IMG/VR virus record: IMGVR_UViG_3300049489_000941
Span: 1-50,828 of that record
Source of the DNA: a virus
Strand: one strand, 5' to 3'
DNA length: 50,828 nt
Under the pieces are notes generated by a model that saw nothing but the letters and a program-made list of their open reading frames with translations, made no database searches and was not told the DNA's origin. This document shows positions 39,801 to 46,838 of the stretch, piece after piece. The translations under genes were made by a program, and so were the position numbers. Positions within the stretch are counted from its first letter, which is position 1. The number at the start of each line of letters is the position of its first letter.

Positions 39801-41623
39801 TTCATCGCGTGGACGTAGGTCGCGGCTTCGTTCGCGCTCTCCCACGCTGCCGCGCTGTAGGTCTGGGCAGGCTTCGGCTTCAGGATCAGTTTCTGGGCTG
39901 CCGGGTGGACGTAGCCTTGGTTTGCCGCGTCTTCGAACATCTTGATCTTGGCGTTCAGCGCCTCGGACTGAGGGCCGGTGCCGCCGTGCTTCTGCAGGGT
40001 CAGCGCGGTCGCGTTCTCTGCGAACATGCCGCCCCACCCGCCGCCGCCATAGCCGCCCTTCATCCAGCGGCCTCCCGTGGGGAAGCCGGAAGGGACGCGC
40101 GGCTGGGATGACCAAGCCTTGCCCTTTTCAACGATGTCTCCCAGCAGTTCGACGAGGTCCGCGAAGCCAAGTGCCAGCTTGATGACCGTGTCCGATTCAC
40201 CTTTCAGTTTGGCAAGTATGGGCTTGTCGTTCACATGATGCAAGGCGTCGTCAAGGTCGTCCATCGGCACGAGGTGCGAGGCCGCCGTCTCCCAGTGATA
40301 ATCGGTCGGGTCGCCGCCGACCCGCTCTGCCCGGTAGTAGCGCGCGACGCTGGTGTTGCGTTCGAAGTCGCCGATGTAGCCGGTCAGCCTGACCTTCAGG
40401 CCGCTTTCCTCCCACGCTTCCTTGATCGCGGTCTGGCGCAGGTTCAGGCCGGGCTCGATCCCGCCCTTGGGGAGCGTTTCGAAGTAGCCGCCGAAGTGGT
40501 TTGTCGGGGTCAGGGTCCACACCCGCCCGTCGGGCTCTGTGATCACAACGCCCGCACCGAGGCGCTTGCCCTTCGTCGCAGGCAAGTCCGGCTCATCGAA
40601 GTCGCCCGTGCCGCCGACCTTGGCCCAGTCGCCGCCCTCGGGCCCATCCCACGGCTTGAACGGGACGCCGTTCAGCCCCTCGCCCGGGTCGTGCCCGGCG
40701 ACGAAGGTTGCCCGGTCATCCGGGTTGTCATTGTTCTCCGGCGAGGTCGGCTTCTGGGGGTTCTTGAGGACGATGCCTTCGTCATTGCCCAGCCACGCGG
40801 GCTGCCCGGTCATCTCGCTTTCCTTCATCGGCTTCATGAAGGCCGCCTGTTGCGGGTCACCCTTGAAGCGATGGGTCGCGATATCGTCCTGCCCCAGCCA
40901 AGGCAGGGTCAGTTTCGGGGCCGGGGCGGGCGCCAGCGGGCCGCCTGCCGGGGCCTTAGGTCCGAGCCCTGCCATCCCCCCGCCGTAGCCGCTGGACGTC
41001 CACTGGCCGCCCTTGGGGCCGCTCGGCACGCGGGCTTGACTGGACCAGCCCGCCTTGGCCATCCGCACCGTGAAATTATCGTCAATCGCCTCGAAAACCT
41101 CGGGGCCGAACCGCAGCGCGCCTCGGTAGGGCTCGACCGCGTCCAGATCGAAGTCAGCGGGGAGGTTCAGGCCGATAGTGACGTGCGGGCGGTAGGACGG
41201 GAAGTCGAACGAGGCGCCCTTTTCGACCATCTCGCGGTGCCGCCACTCGAGGTCGCTCGAGGCGAAGGCCAGCACCACCACCTTGGCGTCCGTCTTGCCG
41301 AACCGCGCGAGGACGCGGGGGCCGCCTTTCGTGACGACGACCGTGTCGCGGTAATCCTGCCCCATGGCCAGCCAGTCCACCGGGGCGCGGCTGTAGCAGA
41401 CCGTGACGTGCATCTCGGAGGGGGCGACGATGTTCGGGATCCCGGCGCGCTTGGCCCATGCGACCAGATCGGCGGCACTCAGGAGGTCGCGGCGGACGTA
41501 GAGGGGCTTGGGTTCGATGCTCTTGGCGACGCTCACCCGGGCCATGGCATTTGCCAGTTCAAGGGTTGCCAGCGCCGCCTTGGCGCGCTTGGCGGGGAGG
41601 CGGCGGTCGACCGGAGCGTTCAT
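36833..41623 (-). CDS. Giant polyenzyme: 2H phosphoesterase, Nudix, kinase-like, ADP-ribosyltransferase
   Basis: 1596 residues from ATG 41623 (GAGG upstream); a longer reading runs into the divergent early promoter. Domains: 2H phosphoesterase with HVTV (72-75) and HVTI (147-150); a Nudix box around 387-409 (GGIEPG...KEAWEESGL), whose first conserved Glu is Leu; a HipA/PI3K-like kinase fold at 660-795 (GGSAAGAVY, Lys682, NEVTSAKLYGMMGVAVPE, NWDAVGLSFDNLMID, VDPGGSML); a long Ala/Lys-rich middle; and a C-terminal ART with VVGRKIPAY, ALSSTS (~1500) and EHEIILP (E-x-E ~1547-1549). A WSSQxRVPSG..GG.W motif repeats at 193-208 and 504-520 between domains. Position between MuF and protease genes suggests packaging in the head and injection. 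Activities are inferred. Confidence 0.75.
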   Translation of the reverse strand: MNAPVDRRLPAKRAKAALATLELANAMARVSVAKSIEPKPLYVRRDLLSAADLVAWAKRAGIPNIVAPSEMHVTVCYSRAPVDWLAMGQDYRDTVVVTKGGPRVLARFGKTDAKVVVLAFASSDLEWRHREMVEKGASFDFPSYRPHVTIGLNLPADFDLDAVEPYRGALRFGPEVFEAIDDNFTVRMAKAGWSSQARVPSGPKGGQWTSSGYGGGMAGLGPKAPAGGPLAPAPAPKLTLPWLGQDDIATHRFKGDPQQAAFMKPMKESEMTGQPAWLGNDEGIVLKNPQKPTSPENNDNPDDRATFVAGHDPGEGLNGVPFKPWDGPEGGDWAKVGGTGDFDEPDLPATKGKRLGAGVVITEPDGRVWTLTPTNHFGGYFETLPKGGIEPGLNLRQTAIKEAWEESGLKVRLTGYIGDFERNTSVARYYRAERVGGDPTDYHWETAASHLVPMDDLDDALHHVNDKPILAKLKGESDTVIKLALGFADLVELLGDIVEKGKAWSSQPRVPSGFPTGGRWMKGGYGGGGWGGMFAENATALTLQKHGGTGPQSEALNAKIKMFEDAANQGYVHPAAQKLILKPKPAQTYSAAAWESANEAATYVHAMKGMGKKFAGASMGLGSGTTKPAKPKAPDADLYTQPIGTFKDPMKLSDMTKVGAKPGGSAAGAVYKDAAGDTWMVKSYDTAGMAFNEVTSAKLYGMMGVAVPEMKLINLGEAHKGGIGVASKMMDLKPFDQNNAAHVKAAQEDFAAHALMANWDAVGLSFDNLMIDAATGKTVMVDPGGSMLYRAQGGLKGDAFKSNVTELDTLRDATKNPTAAKVFGKMTQEQIVNSMQKALAGLGETDELGGTILKQEAVSAMVNHWDKAQNTTMTNLQLKMEDRVMDMSVKAKAMTADFASTASLDIATTGTTKDGFAHPDPNVQMLANLHDAKNLDTVIQAQTIEAMNFEAKMTGSSANFYSQKLEKASKAAFAGDTTGVAATFYVPTSTKAKLSTNYGLYKQAFKSVQSVGEAQAALKLQDAAKAGDGGLVTGANKVTPANVTMALKESGMTAPGTNMLHPDWAAKGDPTNLGAQIEAANLAETAASSVPKPAAQPVLTVPTAMPVMPKLSSPANPNLKLNALANEIAKIATSGDPDAAVKVQALSAMIKGSNSFSMKAKTYAANVVAALGGQAAIDATPAAPKKKAQEAAISIGADALTGKTAKTVNLPDGSKIETYTTGGVIYEKTTSIVQFDAKGIPEPPNFAAFNGGNPLSSKPEVNDTNNASVQALYAKAMKNDIKGLMELDITVPGFASLPDSVKQSLPGGANKHVSGYKSHLIGYLQSVGQAITTEKVIGFEGGGSIGGAMAGISAKFKSKGPWTPGASKIGGYIKSGSVGGAQAKAFWDSMPMTVLKPNTALAGKLKDMTYSQPLKAQKAMKAHVSGKSDAGWAQMQAALFTGKKGDKLFDTAMQNAKDLSEGVYEMPPGLVVGRKIPAYASVKEWQASLGDVLNIPALSSTSIMPGVWYGEVALKMKFAPGAKAAYVGVTDKTTKTSSAGQIGLGSEHEIILPKNTKIIPVKVYTSNGNDDFFGNTMKGKTIVEVLIIGNDDPEIH

Positions 41624-41698
41624 GGGAGCCTCGTTTCGGGCGGTTTCGGTTGGCGGCAGGATAGCGCGGCAGGTCGGTTCCGGAAAGCACCCGTTTTT

Positions 41699-41740
41699 GG
41701 CAAGTCTGGACTTGACAATTCCGGCGGCTCTGCCTACCTG
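41699..41740 (+). promoter_or_regulatory. Operator-promoter 9, divergent inside the late module
   Basis: Core palindrome CAAGTC-TG-GACTTG at 41701-41714; -35 TTGACA 41712-41717, 17-base spacer, -10 TACCTG 41735-41740, then CTGAAAGG at 41772-41779 and ATG 41788. It faces right, against the leftward late genes, and starts 75 bases from the start of the giant gene. Confidence 0.8.
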
Positions 41741-41787
41741 CTTTTCCATCGCGGGACGAGGTGTCCTGCACCTGAAAGGTTGAACCG

Positions 41788-42093
41788 ATGCGAAACCGTT
41801 TCCTCTCTGCCGCCGTCGTCGCGGGTATCGTCGCTGGCCTCACGTCCGGCGCTGTCATCACCATGGGGCCTGCCAGCGTGCCGGTCATCGGTGATGTCTA
41901 TGCCGCGCATGTCGCCAAGGTGGACTGCTACGGATTCCCTTTGACCCTGTGGCAAGCCTACGGTCCGGCAAACCCAGACCGCACCGAATGCGAGGCTATA
42001 GACCGAGAGATGAAACTCGCTGAACAAAAGCGGATTGTCGACCGACTCCTTGCCGCGCAGGCCGCTCTTGATGCCGCGAAAGCAGGTCAGTGA
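41788..42093 (+). CDS. Secreted or membrane-anchored early protein in the inverted cassette
   Basis: 101 residues, ATG after CTGAAAGG. N-terminal hydrophobic segment (FLSAAVVAGIVAGLTSGAVI) acts as signal or anchor, followed by a cysteine-containing region (KVDCYGFPLTLWQAYG, TECEAIDREM) and a C-terminal coiled coil (LAEQKRIVDRLLAAQAALDA). Two cysteines may pair in the periplasm. Being under the early-type promoter, it is expected before the surrounding late genes. Function unknown. TGATG junction with the next gene. Confidence 0.7.
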   Translation: MRNRFLSAAVVAGIVAGLTSGAVITMGPASVPVIGDVYAAHVAKVDCYGFPLTLWQAYGPANPDRTECEAIDREMKLAEQKRIVDRLLAAQAALDAAKAGQ

Positions 42094-42260
42094 TGGGCTT
42101 CGCCGAAGTCTTCGCTCTTGCTCTTGTCGCTGCGCTGGTCATCGGCGCGGTGCTTGGACTCGGAGAGAAAAGGACGGGGATACTCCTTGCCCTCGTCATG
42201 CTTGCGGGGCCGGTCGTTTTCATCCCGCTCACCATCGTTCGCAAAATTCTGGAAGGCTGA
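42093..42260 (+). CDS. Small two-span membrane protein in the inverted cassette
   Basis: 55 residues, ATG in TGATG, stop TGA at 42258-42260. Two hydrophobic segments (VFALALVAALVIGAVLGLG and ILLALVMLAGPVVFIPLTIV) separated by a basic turn GEKRTG. Probably an inner-membrane hairpin. Together with the preceding exported protein it points to an envelope function for the cassette, for example exclusion of other phages; this is inference. Confidence 0.6.
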   Translation: MGFAEVFALALVAALVIGAVLGLGEKRTGILLALVMLAGPVVFIPLTIVRKILEG

Positions 42261-42264
42261 TCCC

Positions 42265-42555
42265 ATGGACCTTAACCCCACCCGCGCTCCGGGCCCGGAC
42301 AATCTTGCGTCTGCCCGCCGTGGCCTTCGGCTGAACCGTCGCACCGATGCCGAGTTGGCCGAGATTCACGCGCGCCATCTGCGCAAGGACGCTTTCGCCT
42401 CGCGCGCCATCGTGCTTGCGGTGCAGGAAGAACAATCCCGCCGGGCACTCGACCGCGACGGGCCCATGCCGCCCGGGCCGCGTGAGCCCTCGACCGAGGA
42501 AATGCTGGGGCGCGGCTGGCGTCCGTCGTTTCCGGGGCAGCAGCCGCCGTTCTGA
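42265..42555 (+). CDS. Unknown small protein closing the inverted cassette
   Basis: 96 residues from ATG 42265. N-terminal region basic and helical (ASARRGLRLNRRTDAELAEI; HLRKDAFASRAIVLAVQEEQ), the second half Pro/Gly-rich (GPMPPGPREPSTEEM; RPSFPGQQPPF). A soluble cytoplasmic protein, possibly nucleic-acid binding through the Arg-rich start. No family recognised. A terminator follows 7 bases after the stop. Confidence 0.65.
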   Translation: MDLNPTRAPGPDNLASARRGLRLNRRTDAELAEIHARHLRKDAFASRAIVLAVQEEQSRRALDRDGPMPPGPREPSTEEMLGRGWRPSFPGQQPPF

Positions 42556-42562
42556 CGACAAA

Positions 42563-42587
42563 GGCCCGGGTCATCCCCGGGCCTTTT
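42563..42587 (+). terminator. Terminator of the inverted cassette
   Basis: GGCCCGGG (42563-42570) and CCCGGGCC (42576-42583) form an 8-bp perfect stem, loop TCATC, followed by TTTT. On the opposite strand it is preceded by AAA, so it may also work weakly leftward. Confidence 0.85.
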
Positions 42588-42603
42588 CCTTGACCGCCTC
42601 GCC

Positions 42604-42648
42604 GTGCCAGACCGGGCCACGCCGGACCCTGCCACACCAGACCCTGAC
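42604..42648. repeat. Three imperfect 15-bp tandem repeats
   Basis: Units GTGCCAGACCGGGCC, ACGCCGGACCCTGCC and ACACCAGACCCTGAC follow head to tail in the 167-base gap between the inverted cassette and the MuF gene. The rest of the gap is C-rich on the + strand with no convincing gene, promoter or further hairpin. The repeats could be a recombination scar or a binding array. Confidence 0.45.
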
Positions 42649-42721
42649 CGCCTTGCCTGATCTCACCGGGACCGGACACACCCGGCCTCGCCTCTCCTTG
42701 ACGCCATCCGACTGCCACAGG

Positions 42722-44086
42722 TCAGCCCGGCAGTCCAGCGGTCAGATCGACCCGGTAGGTGACCGTGCAGCGGCAGTTCGGCTGATGCGGCGGAAAAAGA
42801 ACCCGGTCGCCTCCGACGACGAACGGCTCGTTAAACCCGCGCTCTTGACCTGCCGCGCCGCGATGATCCGGTCGAACCCGGTCATCGCGCGCGGTGATCC
42901 ACTTCCTGCGCACCTGACTGGCGTCCAGCACGCCCGTGTCTTGGATGGCCTGCCGCCAGCTTTCGTATGACCCAAGGTTGGCCGCACGCAGGCCCTCGGT
43001 CCGGGCGATCACCTGCGACCGGTGCTTGATGTAGCGTTCGCCGTAGCGCGCCTTGATCTCGGCTGCCTTGGATTTCAGGGCTGCCTTGGCCTTTTCCAGC
43101 GCCACCTTGTCGCCCTTCTGTTGCGCGTCGATCACGTCGAAGACGTAGGGGTCCATCGTCTTGTCGCGAAGTCGCCACCGCGTCATCCGGTCAATCGGGT
43201 TGCCGTTCGCATCGATCCTGAAGGCGTTCTCGCCCGACTGCGTCAGCGGGTCATCGACGAAGCCGATGGGCTTCTGCCCTTGCGCCAGCGTGCCCGCCGA
43301 CCGGCTGATCTTTGCCCACCGCCGTCCTTCCATCTGTTCCTTGGCCGTGAAGTTCAGTTGCCGGAAGACCTTCGGGTCGGTCTTTTTCAGGTCGGCAATG
43401 TCCTTGGCCGTGTAGAGCCCCCAGCTTCGCCCCGACCGCATCCCGTCCGCGACGATCCGGTCGATGTCGTCTCCGAAACTGGCGACGTGGCCTTGCTGCG
43501 ACGCCGTGAGGGGTAGCCCCACCCGGATCTTGCGCGCGGTCGTGCGGGGGTTCTCACCCGCCAGCAGGCCCTCTCGCACTTGCGCCATGATCCCCTCGCG
43601 GGCGGTCTGGGTCATCTGTTGAATGAGGTTTCCCTGCCACGTCCGGGTGGCCGCGATGGTCTTGGGGTTGATCGGGTTGAACCGGTAGCCGGGGCTGTCC
43701 GGCGTCTTGCCCTCGCCATAGAACGTGATCCCCGCGCCGCTCGCAGGCATCTGGGGTGACCCGATGGGGACCGGCATCAGCCGCAGCCCTGCCGCCGCCA
43801 GCCGCTGGTTTTCCCGCACCGCCTTGGCCGCCGCCGACCGAATGTCTGCCTCCGCCGCCGTGCCCGCCGCCGCGACGATGGCGGACAGGACGGCGATCAT
43901 CTCCGGCGCCGCCGCCGCGTAGAGTTTCTGGACGTAACCCACCAGCCCGGCAATGTCGCCCTGCAGGATGAATGCCTCGATCTGGGCAAGGCTTGCGCTC
44001 GACTGGACCTTGGCCAGCATCGCCTCGACCGCTGCCCGAAGCTGCGGCTCGTATTTCGACAGCACTTCGGCGAGTTTCGGATCCAC
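42722..44086 (-). CDS. MuF-type head morphogenesis protein
   Basis: 454 residues from GTG 44086. The C-terminal 60 residues hold the MuF/SPP1-gp7 signature: RKWITARDDRVRPDHR (His), then NEPFVVGGDRVLFPPHQPNC and RCTV (Cys). Upstream parts are helical (EVLSKYEPQLRAAVEAML; LSAIVAAAGTAAEADIRSAA) plus a central region with RYGERYIKHRSQVIARTEG typical of the MuF core. It binds near the portal and may be ejected with DNA. The giant ART protein next to it (past the inverted cassette) is often a partner in such loci. Confidence 0.88.
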   Translation of the reverse strand: MDPKLAEVLSKYEPQLRAAVEAMLAKVQSSASLAQIEAFILQGDIAGLVGYVQKLYAAAAPEMIAVLSAIVAAAGTAAEADIRSAAAKAVRENQRLAAAGLRLMPVPIGSPQMPASGAGITFYGEGKTPDSPGYRFNPINPKTIAATRTWQGNLIQQMTQTAREGIMAQVREGLLAGENPRTTARKIRVGLPLTASQQGHVASFGDDIDRIVADGMRSGRSWGLYTAKDIADLKKTDPKVFRQLNFTAKEQMEGRRWAKISRSAGTLAQGQKPIGFVDDPLTQSGENAFRIDANGNPIDRMTRWRLRDKTMDPYVFDVIDAQQKGDKVALEKAKAALKSKAAEIKARYGERYIKHRSQVIARTEGLRAANLGSYESWRQAIQDTGVLDASQVRRKWITARDDRVRPDHRGAAGQERGFNEPFVVGGDRVLFPPHQPNCRCTVTYRVDLTAGLPG

Positions 44087-44098
44087 GCGAGCCCCTGT

Positions 44099-46828
44099 TC
44101 AGCCCGGCGGAACCGCTGGCCACGGTCCTTCAGCGACCCATGCCTCGAATACCTGCCGGTCCTTGTCGGTCTGGAAAAAGTGCGCGCAGACCACCCGCCC
44201 GACGTAGCCCGAAAACTGCAGCGCGCTGTCGCCCCACTGGCCGAGCCCGCCAAACGGCGAGACCGGCGCATCGGTCGTGGCAGGGGTGCCGGTGAGGACG
44301 CCCTCTGCCGCGAGGACGCCATCGAGGAACCCCTGCACGGAGGCGGGGGCGCCCAAGAACAGGGCGCGAACCGACAGGGTGTGCGCCTGCCCGGGCGTCA
44401 GGGGTGCGGTGCCGGTGATCTGCAGTTCGTTCGCGTCCGGCCTCGCGACCGAGAAGGCCGGACGCAGGTCTGACTTCAGTTCCAGCGCCAGCCGCGTGCC
44501 GCCGCCGACGCCAAGGAAGGCCACCACGGGCGCATCGTCCTGTTGACCCGCCTCAGCCGCGACCCGGGCGACCACCACCATGCCGGTGTTGCCCGTCGTG
44601 AAGTTGTCGTTCGGGTTGATCAGGCCGCCGTCGGCTCCGGCGAAGGAGATCGCGCCGCCCTCATAGGTCGTCACGATGGGGTCCGTTGCCCGGTAGGTGT
44701 AGGACTGACTGCCAAACTTCGACCGGATGGCACCAACCGGCTGCCCGGGTGCCGTGACTGGGGTGATCGCCTCATCATCCTGCCACAGCGTGGCGAGGTC
44801 TTGCGGGTCCAGCGCGAAGCCCTTCGTCTGCCGCAGGATGGCTTGGACGCGCTCGGTCAGGGTCGGATTGGCGACCGTCGCCAGCGCCACCTCTGCGGGC
44901 TCCGCCGCCCACGCCTCGATCACCTTTTGCTGGGCTGCGGTCGGGATGAACGGCAGGTAGACCGCCCGCCCCAGTCCGCCCTCGAAGAATTCATTATTGC
45001 CACCCGCGACAAATGAACCCGACCGGGCACGGGTCGGCAGGGTATCCTCGAGATTTCCGCCTGCCGCCGGGAGGGGGCTGGTGTCCCCCAGCACGCCGTC
45101 CTTCCAGATGCGGGCGCCGCCGTTCGCAAAGTCCACCGCGCAGGAGACGACGGTCCGCTCTCCGGGCACCAGCGTGTTCGGCGGCAGTTCGACCTTGCCC
45201 GCCCCGTCGCCCAGATCGGTCCGGCGATAGTTGAACGTGACCGACAGGTCGTAGTCGGTGTGGAGGGTCAGCCTGCCCAGCGCGCCGCTGACTTGCGAGC
45301 AGGCGATGGCGTGCGCACGGGATGCCGGGCGGCGCGGCACCTGCATTGCCTGACAGATGAAGATGGCCGACCGATTGCGGAAGAACCCCCGAAGGACCGC
45401 GTCCGCGTTCGTCGTCGGGTTGGTGGTCGCCGACACCGGGTTGATCAGTCCTTGCGCCTCGATCACGGGTCGCACGCCGCCACCGCTGAAGAACCCCGGC
45501 GCGCTGCCCCATTTGGCGTTCTGCCGCAGGATGGGCTGCCCGAGGGCAGTCGCCGGGACGTTGCCCGTGGTCAGGTTGGTCGCGAAGTCGAACGGGTCGA
45601 AGGCGAAGCCAGCCGAGTTGCCGATGATCGCCTGAACCTTGTCGCTCAGAGACCGACCCACCCCGGCGGACTGAGTGACCCACCGTTCGAACAGGTCGCG
45701 CTCGTCTGCCGTCGGCAGGCCAGCATACTCGACCACCCGGCGGAACAGGGTCTGTTCGATGGCATACAGAACCACCCACGTCTGGGTCATGCTGGTCGCA
45801 GGCCCGGCGGCGCTCGAGAAGGTGCCGGTCCCTTGGCTTACACCGTTCAGCCAGACCTCGGCGGTGTTTGCCGTGAAGTTTGCCAGCGCGGTGATCGAGA
45901 AGAATTCCCCCGGCTGCACCCTGTCGGTGCTAGTGATCGTGACGGAGTTCGACCGCTGCTGATCAGACCCGGCGATCAGGACCGTGACCGTCCCGTCAGG
46001 GTTCAGGACGACGTCCAGCATCTCGTTGCCGCTGCCTCGCTCACGGCGATAGAGAAGAGTTCCGGCATTAAGGGCGGGAACCCTGAAGCCCAGCGTCACG
46101 CAGTAGGCATCCCCACCCCGGAAGTTGAAGCCCGCAAACCCAAGCCCCCGCAAGAAGCTAAGGTCACTCTCAGCGGTCAGCGAAGGAAAGGGGCTCTGGA
46201 GGGAGAGGTTCTCGGTCCCTGCACCCCACTTGCCGTTGATCCGACCAATAAGGTCAGGCCCCGTGACAGGGCCTCCCGTGCTGTCGCGGAGGGTGGAGAG
46301 GTCGGACGGGTCAAAGACGAAACCCCGCCCCTCGACGATAGCCCGCACGTCGGCATCCAAGGCTGGGAATGCAGGGACCACCAGAGAATTACTGACCTGC
46401 TGCATCCCTGTCGCGCCGCCATCATTGGTCGCGCCCTCGAGGATGCTTACCCGCCGTCCACGCCATGCATCATCGATAGGAATAGGGCCCGGCTGAACCG
46501 AAATTCCAGACGGACCGCCGACCACGTTCAGGTTTCCGGTGATTACCGGCTCTGGCACGCCCGACCAGACGCCCTGCGTATAGGTCAAGGCGTCTTCATC
46601 TTCCGACAAGGCAAGGACCGGCGGAGTGATCAGGTCAACCGGAACAAAGGCGCCAGCACCCCTCAGCCGGGTGTCAAGTGTCGCCGTGCCCATGCCGTGC
46701 GGGATGGCCGCGTCGCGGGACACCTTGCGCCCCATCGACATGTCGACCGTCGTGTCTTCGGTGCCTGAAAGGCGGCGCATGGCCTCGACCCATTGCCGCG
46801 ATCCGGGTTGAATGCGCCCCGTTGCCAT
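44099..46828 (-). CDS. Head appendage protein with three lectin-like repeats
   Basis: 909 residues. The first ~50 residues (RIQPGSRQWVEAMRRLSG, MSMGRKVSRD) match the N-terminus of the next protein (46839-47606), suggesting a shared anchor. Three repeats of about 240 residues follow, each opening with a GFxFDPxDxxT unit (GFVFDPSDLSTL, GFAFDPFDFATN, GFALDPQDLATL) and an NGKWG / NAKWG / RSKFG turn, then a concanavalin/LamG-like beta-sandwich (AEVWLNGVSQGTG; ARIWKDGVLGD; VQGFLDGVLAAEG). Such folds bind sugars. A capsid fibre for surface attachment is inferred from the head-module location. Confidence 0.75.
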   Translation of the reverse strand: MATGRIQPGSRQWVEAMRRLSGTEDTTVDMSMGRKVSRDAAIPHGMGTATLDTRLRGAGAFVPVDLITPPVLALSEDEDALTYTQGVWSGVPEPVITGNLNVVGGPSGISVQPGPIPIDDAWRGRRVSILEGATNDGGATGMQQVSNSLVVPAFPALDADVRAIVEGRGFVFDPSDLSTLRDSTGGPVTGPDLIGRINGKWGAGTENLSLQSPFPSLTAESDLSFLRGLGFAGFNFRGGDAYCVTLGFRVPALNAGTLLYRRERGSGNEMLDVVLNPDGTVTVLIAGSDQQRSNSVTITSTDRVQPGEFFSITALANFTANTAEVWLNGVSQGTGTFSSAAGPATSMTQTWVVLYAIEQTLFRRVVEYAGLPTADERDLFERWVTQSAGVGRSLSDKVQAIIGNSAGFAFDPFDFATNLTTGNVPATALGQPILRQNAKWGSAPGFFSGGGVRPVIEAQGLINPVSATTNPTTNADAVLRGFFRNRSAIFICQAMQVPRRPASRAHAIACSQVSGALGRLTLHTDYDLSVTFNYRRTDLGDGAGKVELPPNTLVPGERTVVSCAVDFANGGARIWKDGVLGDTSPLPAAGGNLEDTLPTRARSGSFVAGGNNEFFEGGLGRAVYLPFIPTAAQQKVIEAWAAEPAEVALATVANPTLTERVQAILRQTKGFALDPQDLATLWQDDEAITPVTAPGQPVGAIRSKFGSQSYTYRATDPIVTTYEGGAISFAGADGGLINPNDNFTTGNTGMVVVARVAAEAGQQDDAPVVAFLGVGGGTRLALELKSDLRPAFSVARPDANELQITGTAPLTPGQAHTLSVRALFLGAPASVQGFLDGVLAAEGVLTGTPATTDAPVSPFGGLGQWGDSALQFSGYVGRVVCAHFFQTDKDRQVFEAWVAEGPWPAVPPG

Positions 46829-46838
46829 GCCAGCCCCC

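Noticed and set aside
37355-40111. 918-codon open frame on the + strand antisense to the polyenzyme gene
   Set aside because: Composition is biased to Arg, Gly, His and Leu, with no recognisable domain and no leader; the - strand frame carries clear enzyme motifs.
41623-41749. N-terminal extension of the giant protein by 42 residues
   Set aside because: It would cover operator-promoter 9 of the divergent cassette and has no ribosome site, while ATG 41623 has GAGG at a good distance.
42272-42718. 148-codon leftward frame over the gap next to the MuF gene
   Set aside because: It overlaps the cassette gene in antisense, is rich in Gly, Trp and Arg from the repeats, and has no ribosome site.
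46768-46775. CTGAAAGG on the + strand inside the appendage gene
   Set aside because: No start codon and no gene follow at a suitable distance on this strand; treated as chance.
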